Shown: piece after piece, positions 1-12,118 of the stretch
How the letters are laid out: the number at the start of each line of letters is the position of its first letter
How positions within the stretch are numbered: the first letter of the stretch is position 1
From: Magnaporthiopsis rhizophila
Lineage: Eukaryota; Ascomycota; Sordariomycetes; Magnaporthales; Magnaporthaceae
NCBI GenBank assembly: GCA_003049465.1
Contig: PYSS01000115.1
Coordinates: forward strand, 59,524 to 123,523
Direction: 5' to 3'
DNA: 64,000 nt
Notes under the pieces: generated by a model
Databases searched by the model: none
What the model was told of the DNA's origin: nothing
What the model saw: only the letters and a program-made list of their open reading frames with translations
Position numbers and translations under genes: made by a program

Positions 1-1220
1 TCTCTGTTCACATCCTCACCCGTTTGCTATACACTACCCTGCTCCCTGCTGTATTTTATTCCCGCTGATCCGCTGCGGCAAACGATAGTCTGATGAAAAA
101 AAATAGTCGTCGTGGGCAGACAGAGACGTCACACTTCAGGCAATGCATACGAAGGGATCCAAATGCACGGGCCTTGGGGACTCGAATTTTTCCCAGTAAA
201 TTCCTTGGGCCGCTTTTCGCACACCGAAAGCCCCTCCCAGCGCACCTCTTCCATGACGGTGTTGTATCCCCGCTGCCTAGGTAGGTATCTACCGGATTAA
301 TGGGATGTCGGACAACCAATCTACGATTTGCCTGCTCCAGAAAGTAGGTGTGGCCCTAGTGACTGGTGTCTATTGCGCTGCCGAGGACGGAAAGGAAAAA
401 AAAACCCCCGCCATAAGCGGGGTGCGTCGCGGGGACTGGGGTCTTTCTGCCGTGCCGTTTTGTTGGGCTTTACTGTTGATGGGGCACACGGAGATCTCCA
501 AATGTGATGGACCGTGCTCGTTGAGATCTGGGGAAGGATCTTGTCGTATTATCGTGCATGAAGATGGAGGGTATATATCTTCCAGAGAGGGAGCGGGAGA
601 ATGGGTATGTGTACAGGGGGGTCAGATCACCGAGGGCGATGTATGCTCCTCTGCTCCTAACCACGTGGGCCGCACGGAATCGTGTTTCCACGCTCTCACA
701 GGCCACACAGGCCGGTCACACCTGGGAGGTAACTCGAGCCACACACGTGTAAAACCTTTGCATTCTCAAATACTTTGCTGCCTGCTGATGGATCTCTGAA
801 ACGAGGCCTTCTAGTGTCCTGACACAACTATGTGATCTTGTCGGCGTATTGTCAACGTCAATCCGAACGGGCAAAAGGAAGAGGATGAAATGAGGAACGG
901 AGAGGAAGCGCCTACCTGGCTGGCGTCTTGGATGTGTCACCGCGTCGATCGTCTACTTCGTTCGGCCCGTGTGGATGGCCGCACATGATCACATCTACTG
1001 TGAGACGCAGCACGGTGGTACGTGGGTAGGTACTTGCACGGCACCCGTACACGGCGGGTGCGTTCCGCCGCCGCAAGAGAAGGTATTTTCGAATCGAATG
1101 AGCGAGCATCTTATGGTGTTTGCCAGCACCTAGCAGCTCGATTAATCGCACCATATCCCCAATGGCACCGCATTTTGGAAAATAAATATCAACCCAAGAC
1201 CCAAAGCATAACCCAACCCA
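1..1220. other. Intergenic region
   Basis: I see no recognisable gene. The longest ATG-started open frame (305-799, plus, 164 codons) has no domain, signal peptide or splice structure and looks like chance. CCTAGGTA/GGTAGGTA motifs occur near 278-290 and 1021-1032; the same motif recurs in other intergenic parts of the window. Confidence 0.6.
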
Positions 1221-2337
1221 TCATTTCTTGAACAAGTCAGTCTGGGACCCGAAAAAAGGGTTCGGGTCAAAAGTGTTGCTGTTTTGGTTGGTCCTCACTC
1301 TCGGGTTCTTCTGCATCTCCTCCTCCTCCCGCGCGCCGGACGACGACGCGGATCCGTCCAGGTACGACTTGTCCTCGACCGGGGGCGCGACCTTGAGGTC
1401 GCCGCGGTAGATCTCGAGCACCGAGATGGCGGGCAGCAGGAGCATCAGCAGCGACAGCAGCTGGCCGAAGCTCCACTCGGTCTCGCCGCGGTCGGCCAGC
1501 GGGACGGTGGGGGTGCCAAAGGCCTGGGACAGCAGGCCGATGCGGACGGCGGCGCCGACGGCGATGGCGACCATGAGCACGACGCCGACGACCTGGATGG
1601 TCTTGTAGAAGCGCTGGCTGCGGCTGTGCAAGTACCACGTGGCCAGTGCGAAGACGGCGCAGTTGCCCGCGATGACGGCCGAGGTGCCGATGTAGTTGAG
1701 CGCGGCGTCGCCGGCAGGCGGCCTAGTTGTGGTGGTGGTGTTGGTGCCGCCACCGCCCCACACGCAGGCGATGGGCATGGTCGGCTCGAGGTTCTGGGCC
1801 GTGGCGCGCAGCATGTAGACGCCGTACAGGCACGACAGGGCCAGGTTGACAAACATGAGGAACTGGCGCAGCCAGCGCAGGACCCAGTCGCGGCGGAAGT
1901 CGTGCACGAGGGCGAGCAGGGTGGCGTTGTGGACGGCCATGGAGAGCAGGCTCAGCATCCAGATGATGAAGAAGTGGTACGGCACCAGCGTGGCGGCCTT
2001 TGCGAGCCCGACGCTCTGCAGGCCGATGCCCGTCAGGATCTGCTGGTCCGAGTACGAGTTGAGGAGCTTGCGCCGGATCGCGTGCGGCTTGCAGTAGCCG
2101 TCCTTGCGCCGGCACGCGCGGAACTCTTGGAAGATGAGCGACGCGCTCATGGCCAGGGCGAGGGCGGCTGTGAAGATGAAGGAGAGGAGGACCTTTGGGG
2201 TTGTCAGTAGGTGTAATTAGGTAGGCACTTTTTTTGGTGGTAGTTCAAGATGCTAAACTTACACCAGTGCCAGCAATGCCGGCATCGCTGGGAACTGAGG
2301 ACCGCACGTTTGTGCAGTCTGCTTTCTCAAACACCAT
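1221..2337 (-). CDS. Fungal multi-pass membrane protein, function unknown
   Basis: Two exons: 2337-2263 (25 codons from ATG) and 2192-1221. They are joined by a 70-nt intron with a GTAAGT donor and AAAG acceptor, phase 0, giving 348 aa. The first exon encodes a short Cys-containing N-terminus (MVFEKADCTN), and the second opens directly into a hydrophobic helix. About six or seven transmembrane segments follow, with a Thr-rich extracytoplasmic loop (residues about 165-175) and a hydrophilic C-terminal tail ending in LFKK. The layout (short N-terminus with Cys, paired helices, Arg/Lys-rich loops) resembles a large family of uncharacterised plasma-membrane proteins of Pezizomycotina. The gene at 29315-30678 has a similar general layout, though I did not align them. 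No transporter or receptor signature is visible, so I assign no function. The start is well supported because the splice restores the frame exactly. Confidence 0.82.
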
Positions 2338-3127
2338 GGTGACGATCGCGAGGGAATGTGAAGACCTAGGTATGTAGGCAAGGAGAAAAACAGGACAAAG
2401 GAAAAAAATAAAAAAAATAACGCAAATCTTGGAAGAAGGGAAAGTGGGCAAATTCGACAAAAAAAATCTAGGCCGCGAGGGGAAAACACGAGTCTAAAGG
2501 GGATCGCCAAGATCGTGAGGGAACCTAAGCCCCGTTTTTGCTGATGACGTCGCATCCCGGCAGACGCTTGATTTAGCGCCCGCACCCCTGCCATGCACGC
2601 CGTTCGCCCTGTTTCGAATGTTCCTGCAGGCCGGCTTAGCCCCCCTGCATTGAATCCCTGCGGATGGCCCTGACTGGCTGTCGATCTCCAGATCTGCCGC
2701 CAGGGCAAAGGCGGCTGTGCCATGCAAAAATAGACGATTTGCTGGGAGAGTCTGGTCCAACTCAAATTGGCGTCCAGCGTTGCCGTCCTCGCATTGACGG
2801 CCGTCAACATCGCATTCTCTTTGTTTGCTATTCGCCCGCCGCAGGTTCGATGCCGCTTCTCGGCGTTTCTGCGGAGGCGCGCTGGTGTTTGGATGTACGA
2901 ACACAGATATGATCGACGGAGGGCCTGGCATTTTGGTTATCGCGGTAAAACTCAACCCTTAGTATCAACCATTTAATTATCTCCAAAGATTCCCCGTTTG
3001 TCCTAGAAAACGCCTCGCCGATTCCCGTTCCGTTCCCGATTGATCGCCTCTTTGGTAAAAAAAACGTCGATCAATCCACCATTCCAATTCCCCTTGTGTC
3101 ATCCCCCATCACCAGCTGGTCGCAGTC
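2338..3127. other. Intergenic region between two minus-strand genes
   Basis: No gene is recognised. Open frames on the minus strand here (2259-2955) lack motifs and run through A/T-rich tracts near 2400-2465. The region probably holds the promoter of the membrane-protein gene and the 3' flank of the next gene. Confidence 0.5.
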
Positions 3128-3641
3128 TCAGCGGTTCAGCATCTCCATGACGCGCTCGTGCATGATGGACTGCTCCGAAACCATCTGCAGCAGCACCTCC
3201 CACACGCGGTTGGGCGGGTTGGGCGGCTGGCACGTCTCGAGCAGGCGCGTGATGTCGGGCAGCATCGAGACCTTGAGCCGCACCCACTCGACCGAGTAGC
3301 CGTGCGGCATGGCGTCCATCAGCTCCGGGCGCATGAAGAGCTCGACGGCAAAGTCGAGCTGGTTCGGCTGGCCCGGCTGCCAGAACTGCATCGCCCGGAG
3401 CCGGTCTTGGTGCTGGCGCGGATCCAGCCTGATGAAGCGCTGCGCGGGCCGCCACTCGTCCGACTGTTGTTTTGGTATGACTGTCAGCGTACTAGTCGGG
3501 CCATCGTCTTGAGAGTCAAGTGAGCGAGATCTGTGGCTGGGCTGGGGTCTTTCGCCGACCGGATCCGACGAGTGGGCGAGTGTCCTTGCTTACCGTCAAG
3601 TCGACGACTGCCTGCTTGATTTCATCCTTGTGGGGGTTCAT
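3128..3641 (-). CDS. Small hypothetical protein (127 aa), two exons
   Basis: Exon 1 is 3641-3594 (ATG preceded by ACCAAG, 16 codons). Exon 2 is 3463-3128. The 130-nt intron has a GTAAGC donor and AACAG acceptor at phase 0, giving 127 aa. The N-terminus is charged (MNPHKDEIKQAVVDLT). The body is helical and rich in Trp, Met and Pro, with a PNPPN turn near residue 100 and a Met/Glu-rich C-terminal helix ending in MLNR. It has no signal peptide or membrane segment, and I do not recognise the family. Codon use in exon 2 is strongly GC-ending like real genes nearby, which together with the clean splice is the main support. It could be a fragment of a longer ancestral gene. It runs in the same direction as the upstream membrane-protein gene. 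Confidence 0.5.
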
Positions 3642-4761
3642 CTTGGTGACGGTTGCGGTATTCCGAGGCGCTTTCTCTCTTGTGGGCATATATCAAAGGT
3701 GCTCAAGCGAACGCCTGGCGGCTTGTGGCGGCTTGATAGCAGACAGTAGAGGCCGTTTGCTCTGGCCTAGGCGGCTTTGCAAACACCGCTGGCCGCTCCT
3801 TCTCTCTTTGCAATTGATATTGAGCCCAATCGGATGTGGGTTGGGATCCACCCACCTACCTCCAGCTCCCAGTGGCGCTTTTTCAACCGAGAGCGCGCAA
3901 GGGCAAATTAACAGCGCGAATGCTCTGGTTGCAGAGGACGACGACAAGAATTTAGGCCACCGAAACCGATACTGGCGATGAGACTGACAGTCACTTGCCA
4001 TAAGACACGGTCTAGAGCGGCCTCTTTCGTTATGCTGTGGTCTAGACCTCGGCCTATCCCAGCATCCGACACACAATCGTCGCCATCTGAGACCTGCGGC
4101 GGCGGGCAAAATAACAATATGCAGTTCTGACAACGCTAGTTGGTGCCTCTATTGCTTGACCTGCGCCCTGTAAGTCTGCCTCCTGCCTGTTTCCTGCTTC
4201 TCTTCCTGATGTCTATGTTGTTTCCTTTTTCTCTATGCGTTCTTGGTCTTTTTATCGTCTCCTGTCTGACATCTATTCTATCAACTAGTCTGGCTATCAA
4301 GTTCATACACAGGCTTGGGCAGCGTGTCCGGCCGCTAGCGTCATGTCTCAGCCACAGCCAGCAAAAAAAGGTCTAGATGATCGACCGTCAGGATGCCAAT
4401 TACGGCCCATCGCGCTCCCGGCAACCCGGATATCCGATCCAAGAGACAAAGACTGAAGTCGGGGCACACATCATGGACTCGCTCCAGCACATCCGTTTTC
4501 GGCTGTCATCGCAGCTTCAGAGGCCCATCGTTGACATAACGGCCTCGCCGGTTCTACTGTTGACATCACGGATTCGGCAACGGCCTGATTGCCATTGCGT
4601 CCTCTGCGGCCTATTTAAAATGCCATTACCTTGTGTCCCCTCGGGGCCCCTTGGGGTTGTCGGGATTGCCCGCCACACGCAGATCCAGATCTGCGACCTC
4701 TGGCATTGATCGAGTGTGAGATCAGATCCAGCATTCCCCTGCACACCCACCCCCAGCCGGC
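3642..4761. other. Intergenic/promoter region of the large cell-wall gene
   Basis: No coding signal is recognised. A pyrimidine-rich stretch lies at 4180-4260. A TATA-like element lies near 4612, about 140 bp upstream of the ATG of the next gene. Confidence 0.5.
4612..4620 (+). promoter_or_regulatory. TATA-like element
   Basis: TATTTAAAA lies about 142 bp before the ATG at 4762 of the GH16/CBM18 gene. The spacing matches the TATA-like boxes before several other genes in this window. It is a sequence match only. Confidence 0.35.
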
Positions 4762-5000
4762 ATGATGCCGCTAGGCCACCTCCTCCTCCGCTTTGTGGGC
4801 TTGGCAGCCCTGCCTTCGCTAGCACAAGCTGCGGAGGCAGCATGCTACTGCCCACGCCCCGAAGGTACGCTGTCAACCCCTGCATCACCCCTTGCTCCCA
4901 TACAGCAACGCTGTGCAGCAACTAATGTCCCCGGCTTGTAGTCCCAACATCACTCCGTGCTGGGTCATCCCCTCCCCCATCCTTTGCTCCTGTCACAGGT

Positions 5001-5700
5001 CTTTCACAGCGTTACTGCGGAGTCGACTTCCGCACGCCACCATCTGCCGACCTCACCGACTATTGGCATGCCTCGAGTGGTTCCAACATCACCCGCGACG
5101 GCGACAGGGGTGCCGGACTGCAATACGTGAACCGGCATGACGCGCCCCAGATCGAGACTGACTTTCACATCTGGTACGGTCGCGTTGACTTCGACTTGCA
5201 GGCCGCTCCAGGCAGAGGCGTCATCACCTCGGCCGCTCTCAAGCCCAATCAGGGCGAGTGCGTCCACTAGGGTTGGTCTAGCAACGGCTTTGGCCAGGAT
5301 GAAGGCCTTGTGCAGACCAATGTCCCCGCCAGGGGTGATGTGACGGGCAGTAATGACCGCCGCATCTGGGAGGCCGTTGACAACCCCCAGGGCTCGGTCC
5401 ACACCTACTCCATCGATTGGACACCCGAAAAGATCGACTGGCTCATCGACGGCAACCTTGTCAACACACGGCTCGCTGCCGACGTTAACAGGGGTGGGGA
5501 GCCCTTCCCGCAGACACCGTCCAGGGTCCTGTTCGGAGTCTGGGCTGGCGGTGACCCGTCCAACGGCCCAGGCGTTGTCGATTGGGCCGGCGGGCAGACT
5601 GACACTCGGGGCGGCCTCTACGCGGCCTATCTGCGTAACGTGTCCATCACGAACTACAATCCGGCCGGAACTTACGAATACGCAGAAAATCACGACGGCA
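5001..5700 (+). other. GH16 Crh-type transglycosylase domain with lost catalytic motif
   Basis: The domain reads RYCGVDFRTPPSADLTDYW..., then YGRVDFDLQAAPGRGVITS, and later VHTYSIDWTPEKIDWLIDG and RVLFGVWAGGD. These are the framework strands of Crh/GH16 proteins. At the place where the family carries the catalytic DExDxE motif, this frame reads GECVH-stop-GW (5253-5276). No acid pair is recoverable in any forward frame. The downstream part continues in the same frame as far as CBM18. The enzyme as read would therefore be inactive as well as truncated. Confidence 0.7.
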
Positions 5701-5825
5701 CCATGAGCGTCAGGCCAATCAACAGCCCCTGCCGTGGCGGGCTCGGGGACGCCCAGTCCTTGGGGGCCAACAATCCGTCAAGACAGCCGTTGCTGGTGGG
5801 CCTCCCAAGAAGCGAACGCGGAACC

Positions 5826-5951
5826 TGTGGCGCCGGTGCCGGCAAGAGCTGCCAAGGTAGTCTCTTTGGCGAGTGCTGCTCACGCTACGGCTACTGCGGT
5901 AACTCGGCGGAGTTTTGCGGCTCAGGCTGCCAGTCGGCGTATGGATTATGC
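5826..5951 (+). other. CBM18 chitin-binding (hevein) domain
   Basis: The segment carries eight cysteines in hevein order, including the signature GECCSRYGYCG followed by FCGSGCQ. This is a standard CBM18. It follows GH16 directly, an arrangement known in Crh family members. Confidence 0.85.
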
Positions 5952-8900
5952 TCAAGGCCCAGTTTGCTCAATCAGGCCAATAAGCCCGAGCTGGATCGCA
6001 ACCCGGTCACGAGGATTGCCAGTGCCGGCAGCCCCCAGAGCACGGCCGCTCCCTCGGTGTTGCCATCCGGGAGACGAGGAGATAGACAGAGCGCATTCGG
6101 GCCTGGTGAAATCTCAACCCGGAGGGCGTCGTCTTTGCCGAACGCTGCGCCCTCCTCGCCAGCAACCTCAACACAGAGAACCGCCGACCCACACAGGCCT
6201 GTGAGGCTGCCATTCTCGAGAGGTGACCAGGGGGCCGTCCCTCTCCCTATCATCCTCACGCCAAGCAGTGGCTCCAGCACGGCTGCTACCTCGGATCTGG
6301 ATGGCGCACTCCCCTTGGCGGTCCCAACAAGCGCCAGCAGCCACCGCCCTGGACGGTTTCCCTTTTTATCAAGGACTGGGACCCGCACAGCCCTCCGCCC
6401 GCAGAGAACTCCGAACACCAGAGGCAGCACCCGTCGTAACCCTATGAGGGTATCGAGAACAAGGGACAGCACGTTTTCTCGCCCTCCAAGGACTTCCGGC
6501 TCGTCGAGGACAAGAAGCGGCACATCTTCTCGTCCTACAGGGGCTTCCGACTCGGGAGCCACCAACCGCAACCGCGCGGCGTCCACCACCACCACCACAA
6601 CCCCAGAGAGCACTCCCGCCCCGAACGGTCCAGTCCTGGGTACCGGGTTGTCCTCTCCAGCCTCCACGGAGGCACCCATTCCTGCCCCTCCAGAGGATTC
6701 TTTTCCCGCACCTCCAGAGAACTCTCTTCCTATTTCCCAAGAGAACTCTCTTCCTGAAGTCCCGGAGAACCTTCTCCCTGCTCCCCCAGAGAATTCCATC
6801 CCTGCCCCCTCGGAGGCTTCACCCGTTCCGGCTGTCTCGGGAGACGGCAACCCCAGACCCGGACCTCTGGGAGGTGCCAGGCCAGCCGCGGGAGGCCTGG
6901 ACTCAAACAATGCCGTGGGAGGCAGCAGCGGCGCCATGGCCGGATCCAACAACGGCATCGCAAGCCCCGCTGTGGTCTCGGCCTCCAGCAGCACTGCCTC
7001 GGACGCCAGTGTCCCTGACGCCACAACCAGTAGCTCTGGTGATCTCACGATTACCATCGCTGCAGGAGAAGCGGCTGCCAGCTCTGGAGGTGCTACTTTC
7101 GTCAGCTCTGGGGCCGCGGCAACTACTGGTCCAAATGATGCGATAGCTACTGTACCCGAAGGCCCGACGACCGCTACCTCTGGTGATAGCGCATTCGCCA
7201 ACGTTGAGGGCGCGACTCGTCTTGGCTCTGAAGATGCCACGGCTACTGCCTCCGGGCCGCGATAACTGCTAGCTCTGAAGACCTTACAGTCACTGCCTCT
7301 GATGTTGTTACAGTCTCTAGATTTGAAGAAGCCGCAACCACCTCCGAACGCGCGACAACCACCACCTCCGAGCAGTCGTCAACTATCAGCTCTGGGGATG
7401 CTGCGCTTTTTACCTCGGAAAGTGATTCGGCCACTGCCCCTAGCGGGGCAACAACTACCAGCTCTGAGAGTGCGACGGTCGCTCCCTTCGAGGACGGCAC
7501 AGCTACCGGCCCCGAAGACGCCACAGCCGCCAACTCCGAGGGCTTCACAACAACCTCCGCGCCCATAGATGCTAAAATCGCTTCCCCCGAGCGGGTCGCG
7601 GCAACTACTGCCTCTGACAGCACAACAGTCGCCGGCTTTGACGGGGCGACGACAACCACTAGCTCCGAGGATGCCACGGTCGCTACCCCTGCCTCCGAGA
7701 GCGGGACGGTCACTGCCTCCGATGATGTTACAAGAACTAGTCCCGTTGGGTCCGCGATAACTTCTGCCTCTGACAGCGCGACAGACTTTCAAGGGGCGAC
7801 AACTACCGACTCCGAGGATGCTGCAGTCGCTGCTCCCGAAGGGTCCACGGCGATCTTCCTTCCGGAAAATACCCAGTCACTACCTACAGTCGCTACCCCT
7901 GACTCTGAGGAAGCGGCAATTACCAGCTCCGATGATGCTACAATCTCTCCTACTGTCTCTGAAAGCGCGACAGTCACTGCCTCTGATGATGCTATAGGCG
8001 CTACCCCTGCCTCTACAGGGGCGACAACTACTAGCTCCGAGGGGTCTGCAATAACATCCGCTCCCGAAGATGCTACGGCCGTCTCCCCCGAGGACTCTGC
8101 GACAACCTCCGCCCCCGGAGGTGCTGCAGTCGGTGTCCCCAGTGTTGCATCTTCGTCTGTAGACGTCCCCTCGTCTCCCTCCTCGGACGGCTCGGCATCC
8201 GCCTCTGCGAGCCTTCCTTCGGATACCCAATCGCCACAGTTGAACCCTGGGGAAGCTACCCCTACAGACGTTGCCCCAGCGGACGCTGCCCCATCGGACG
8301 CTTCCACAGGGCCACCGGGCCAACCACTTGAGGATCCTCAAAGTGGCTCACCATCCTCCGATCCGGACTCCCAGTCCAACCCCGTCCCTTTCTCCACAGC
8401 CAACCCCTCCTCTAGCCTTTCGTCTCCTCCCATTCCGGAGCCCTCCTTGGATCCTTCGCAGTCGTCTACTTGGAACCGCCATTATCCCCGTCGGACCCTT
8501 CGCAATCCCTTTCGTCCGACGCTCCCGTCACTGTTACGGCCCCGACGTCTTCCGATCCGGCCTTGCCCGCTTCCGAGGAGACGACACCATCGCCCGAAGG
8601 GCCAGCACCGTCCTCTATTCTGGAGTCGGTGACGTCTGATCCGGAGCTGTCTATTACCTTGACTCCAGAGTCAGCAGCCCCTTCGCTTCGGAAACGGGAA
8701 CCTCGTCTGTCTCCGGAGTGGCGACTCCTGCTTCCGATGCAGGATTCCCGTCTGCTCTAGAAGAGGAACGGGAAATATCTTGGAAATAGGAACCTCACCT
8801 TTCTCTGGAGCAGGTGGTCCTGCTTCGGAAATAGAGACCTCGTCTACTCCGGACGCAGGAACTCCCATTCTAGAAACAGGAACCCCATCTACGTCGGGAG

Positions 8901-11845
8901 TAGGAACTCCTGCTTCAGAAACAGAAGCTCCGACTTTGGAAACAGGAATCTCATCTACAGGGACCTCGTCTACTTCGGACACTGGAACCCCTATTTCGGC
9001 AACTGCATTCCCGTCTATTCCGGAAACAGGAGCTTCCACTTTGGAGACCGCAGCCCCTTCTTCAGAGACGGCGACGCTTCCAGACGGCCCTGCAAGTTCA
9101 TCCGCTGCAGACACAGCAACAACTTCCACAGTATCAGGGGAGCCTTCTGGGGAACTGGCAGGATCTTCCGCTGTAGGATCTACGACCTCCCTCTCATCTT
9201 CGAATCAAGCAACAGCTTCAGTGGAGCAATCTGGAGAGCAGGGAGGATCTTCGACCTCAGGGCCTACGACCTCTCCATCTCCTTCGGATTCAGCAACTTC
9301 GACGCCATCGGTGGAGCCATCTGGAGAGCGAGAAGAATCTTCTACTTCAGAATCTACGGCCCTTTCCTCCGCTCCGAATCCAGCAACAACTTCGGTGGAG
9401 CCACTGGGAGAACAGGAACAATCCTCGGCTTCGGGACCAACCTCTTCCTCCACTTCAGATCCAGCAGCCCTCACGGCATCAGTGGAGCCAGCTGGACAGC
9501 AGGCAGAAGCTTCGACTTCGACCTCTTCCTCCGCTTCAGATACCGTATCTTCGACAGCCTCATTGGAGCCACTTGGAGGACAGGGAGAATATCCCGCTTC
9601 AGGGCCTACGAGTTCTCCATCCGCTTCAAATCCGGAAACTCCTACGGCCTCAGTGGAGACAACTGGCGGACAAGGAGAATCTTCTGCTACAGAATCTGCA
9701 ACCTCTGCCTCGCAATCAGTCGCATCCTCGGAGAAGCCTGCATCGTCCGTCACTTCGGCAGACTTCTCCTTTTTGAAAACTTCATCGTCCCCATCGTCCC
9801 CCACTACAGGATCCGAATCCCCCCCGGGCACATTTACTACTTCCTCCGTGGAAACGCCGCCATCTGCTTTGTCAGATCCCTTGTCCTCTCCGGAATCTAC
9901 GTCTTCCTCGTCGGGAGCAGCGATCACCACTCCCCCAGACACTTCATTGTTACCTACAGACAGCGGCACCACCACAAGCGACACGCCTGCATCAACCCAA
10001 TCTCAGCCTAGCCAATCTGCCAGTCCTGTCACTGGTGACGGAGGGGTTAACAGTGCTCAGACAGCGTCTCTGTCGTCTGGGACCGCAACCACCTCCGTTT
10101 CAAGCACGGAATCTTCCATTTCCGAGATCCTACCCTCCCCATCCGAAAGCGTGCCGCAGAGTAGCTCCAACGAGCCTAGCAATTCCTCCACTGGATTGGC
10201 TTCACCACCAATTGGTGCTTCAAGTGCTTTCGCCGACGCACAGGGAGACAGCACTCAAACCATCACCTTGTCGTCGACTACGGCCAGCGGCTCGATCTCG
10301 GACGCCTCGCTGTCGAATCCGACTGAAGCAAACAACGGCGACAACGGCCAGTCTCCTACAACAGCAACTACGGTCGGCCCAGCCGCCAGCACCTCTGCCG
10401 ATTCGGAAACGACCGACACAGGGACGGGTAACTTGCAGGCCGGCGGCTCTGACATTTCCGCCGACGCCCAACCAAGCAGCGCGCAAGGCAACTCCGCAAC
10501 GAGCACCACCGATACGAACAACGGCATCCAGACGGGCGTGAATAGCACGGAAGGGAGCAGCAGTCAAACAAGCACCCAGCCAGATGCTACCCAGACAAGC
10601 ACCGCCGGCATTGATGTCACACAAGCGAGTTCCACCGGAGCAGCCACGGAGGGCAGCGCCCAGGAGAATGCTCAGGCAAGCACCGCCCAAACAAGCACCC
10701 GGCCCAGCGGCACAGGAGCGGCCAACACGACAACAGGTGGCTCTCAAGCAAGCAGTGCCCAAATGACCGACCAGCCCAGCGGCACACAAACGAGCAACAC
10801 GGCATCGGGTAGTTCGCAAGCGGGCGGCGACCAGACAAGCAGCCAGAGTATTATTTCTCCCGCAAACAACGCTGAAACGAGCGCCAAGGAGCTCAGAAAT
10901 GCTCAGGCAAGCAGTGTGCAGACGAGCACCCCAGCGACAACCGACGCGAGTGTCGCTTCAGCAAGCAGTGCTTCAGCGAGCAGTGCTTCGGCAAGCAGTA
11001 GTGAGACAGGCAGCAGTCAGGCCAGCAGCAGTCAGGCTAGCAGCAGCCAGACAACCAGTCAGACAAGTGGCAGTCAGACAAGCAGCACAGGAAGCTCTTC
11101 CACTCTGGAAACAGCAACGTCTTCTGAAGCGAGGCCAGGTGCGGGAACAGGGACAGGGACCTCATCCGAAACGGGAACGGGAACTGGAGCCTCTGCAGCA
11201 ACAGGAACCAGCACCGGAACAGGAACCGGAACAGGGACAGGAACCGGCACAGGAACCACTTCCTCCTTACAGTCGGCAACCAGCTCCCAGGCAAGCCCTA
11301 ACCAGACGAGCACCAGCCAGACTAGCAGCGCCCAACCAAGCAACACTCAATCAAGTAGCGCTCAGCCAAGCAGCATTCCAACAAGCAGCACTCAAACCAC
11401 CACAGCTGGTACCCTTACGAACAGCACTTCGGCCAGTGGCACTCTTGACGTCAATACCTTGGTGGGCGGCTCTCAGCAGAATCCCACGTCTACTTCCAGT
11501 AGCAGCACGAGCGGTTCTGTCGCAGGCAGCACGACCAGCGGCTCTGCCAGCAGCAGTTCATCGAGTAGTACAGCGACCAGCAGCTCGACAACTAGCAGTT
11601 CACCGGCTAGCGGCTCAACGACGAGCGGTGCGTCGACCAGCACCGCGTCGACAAGCAGTTCAACGAGCACTACATCGACGAGCAGTGCTCCGGCTAGTAG
11701 CAGCACCTCAACCAGCAGCCGCTCAACCAGCAGCACCTCAGCGAGCGCCTCGATATCCAGCACAACAAATAGCACTTCAACGAGAAACTCTACAGGCAGT
11801 ACGGTGTCTCCGACGCCTAGTCTTACCTACCCGCAAGGCGTCGAC

Positions 11846-12118
11846 TCGTACAGCTTGGTCGGTTGCTGGACGGACCTGACAAATGGCACGCAGGCGGTCC
11901 TGGGCAAGAAATTCCACGGGGACAACGTGACGGTGGAATCATGCATTCAGTTCTGTACCGGACACGCCTACGCAGGCCTCGAATGGGGCCAGGAGTGCTG
12001 GTGCGGCAACAGCGTGGCGGAGAATAGCGGCCCGGCACCGATGACGGAGTGCAACAAGCCCTGCACAGGAAATACGTCTCAGCAGTGCGGCGGGAGCAGC
12101 CGCTTGCTGCTGTACAAG
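11846..12118 (+). other. WSC carbohydrate-binding domain
   Basis: The frame at 11846-12118 reads SLVGCWTD..., then VESCIQFC, YAGLEWGQECWCGN, CNKPCTGN and QQCGGSSRLLLY. That matches the eight-Cys WSC pattern of fungal wall-sensor and secreted proteins. It lies after about 3 kb of continuous Ser/Thr-rich coding (8780-11840) in the same frame. It is followed by a frame change and another Ser/Thr run. Confidence 0.85.

Noticed and set aside
305..799. 164-codon plus-strand open frame
   Set aside because: It has no motif, signal peptide, splice support or coding-like composition, and sits in a region with open frames on several strands.
1284..2210. 308-codon plus-strand open frame opposite the membrane-protein gene
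   Set aside because: It is antisense to a well-supported gene; its Arg/Gly/Asp-rich composition is a GC-codon shadow.
5972..7240. 422-codon minus-strand frame opposite the Ser/Thr-rich region
   Set aside because: It mirrors the GC-rich repeat structure of the plus-strand gene and has no domain.
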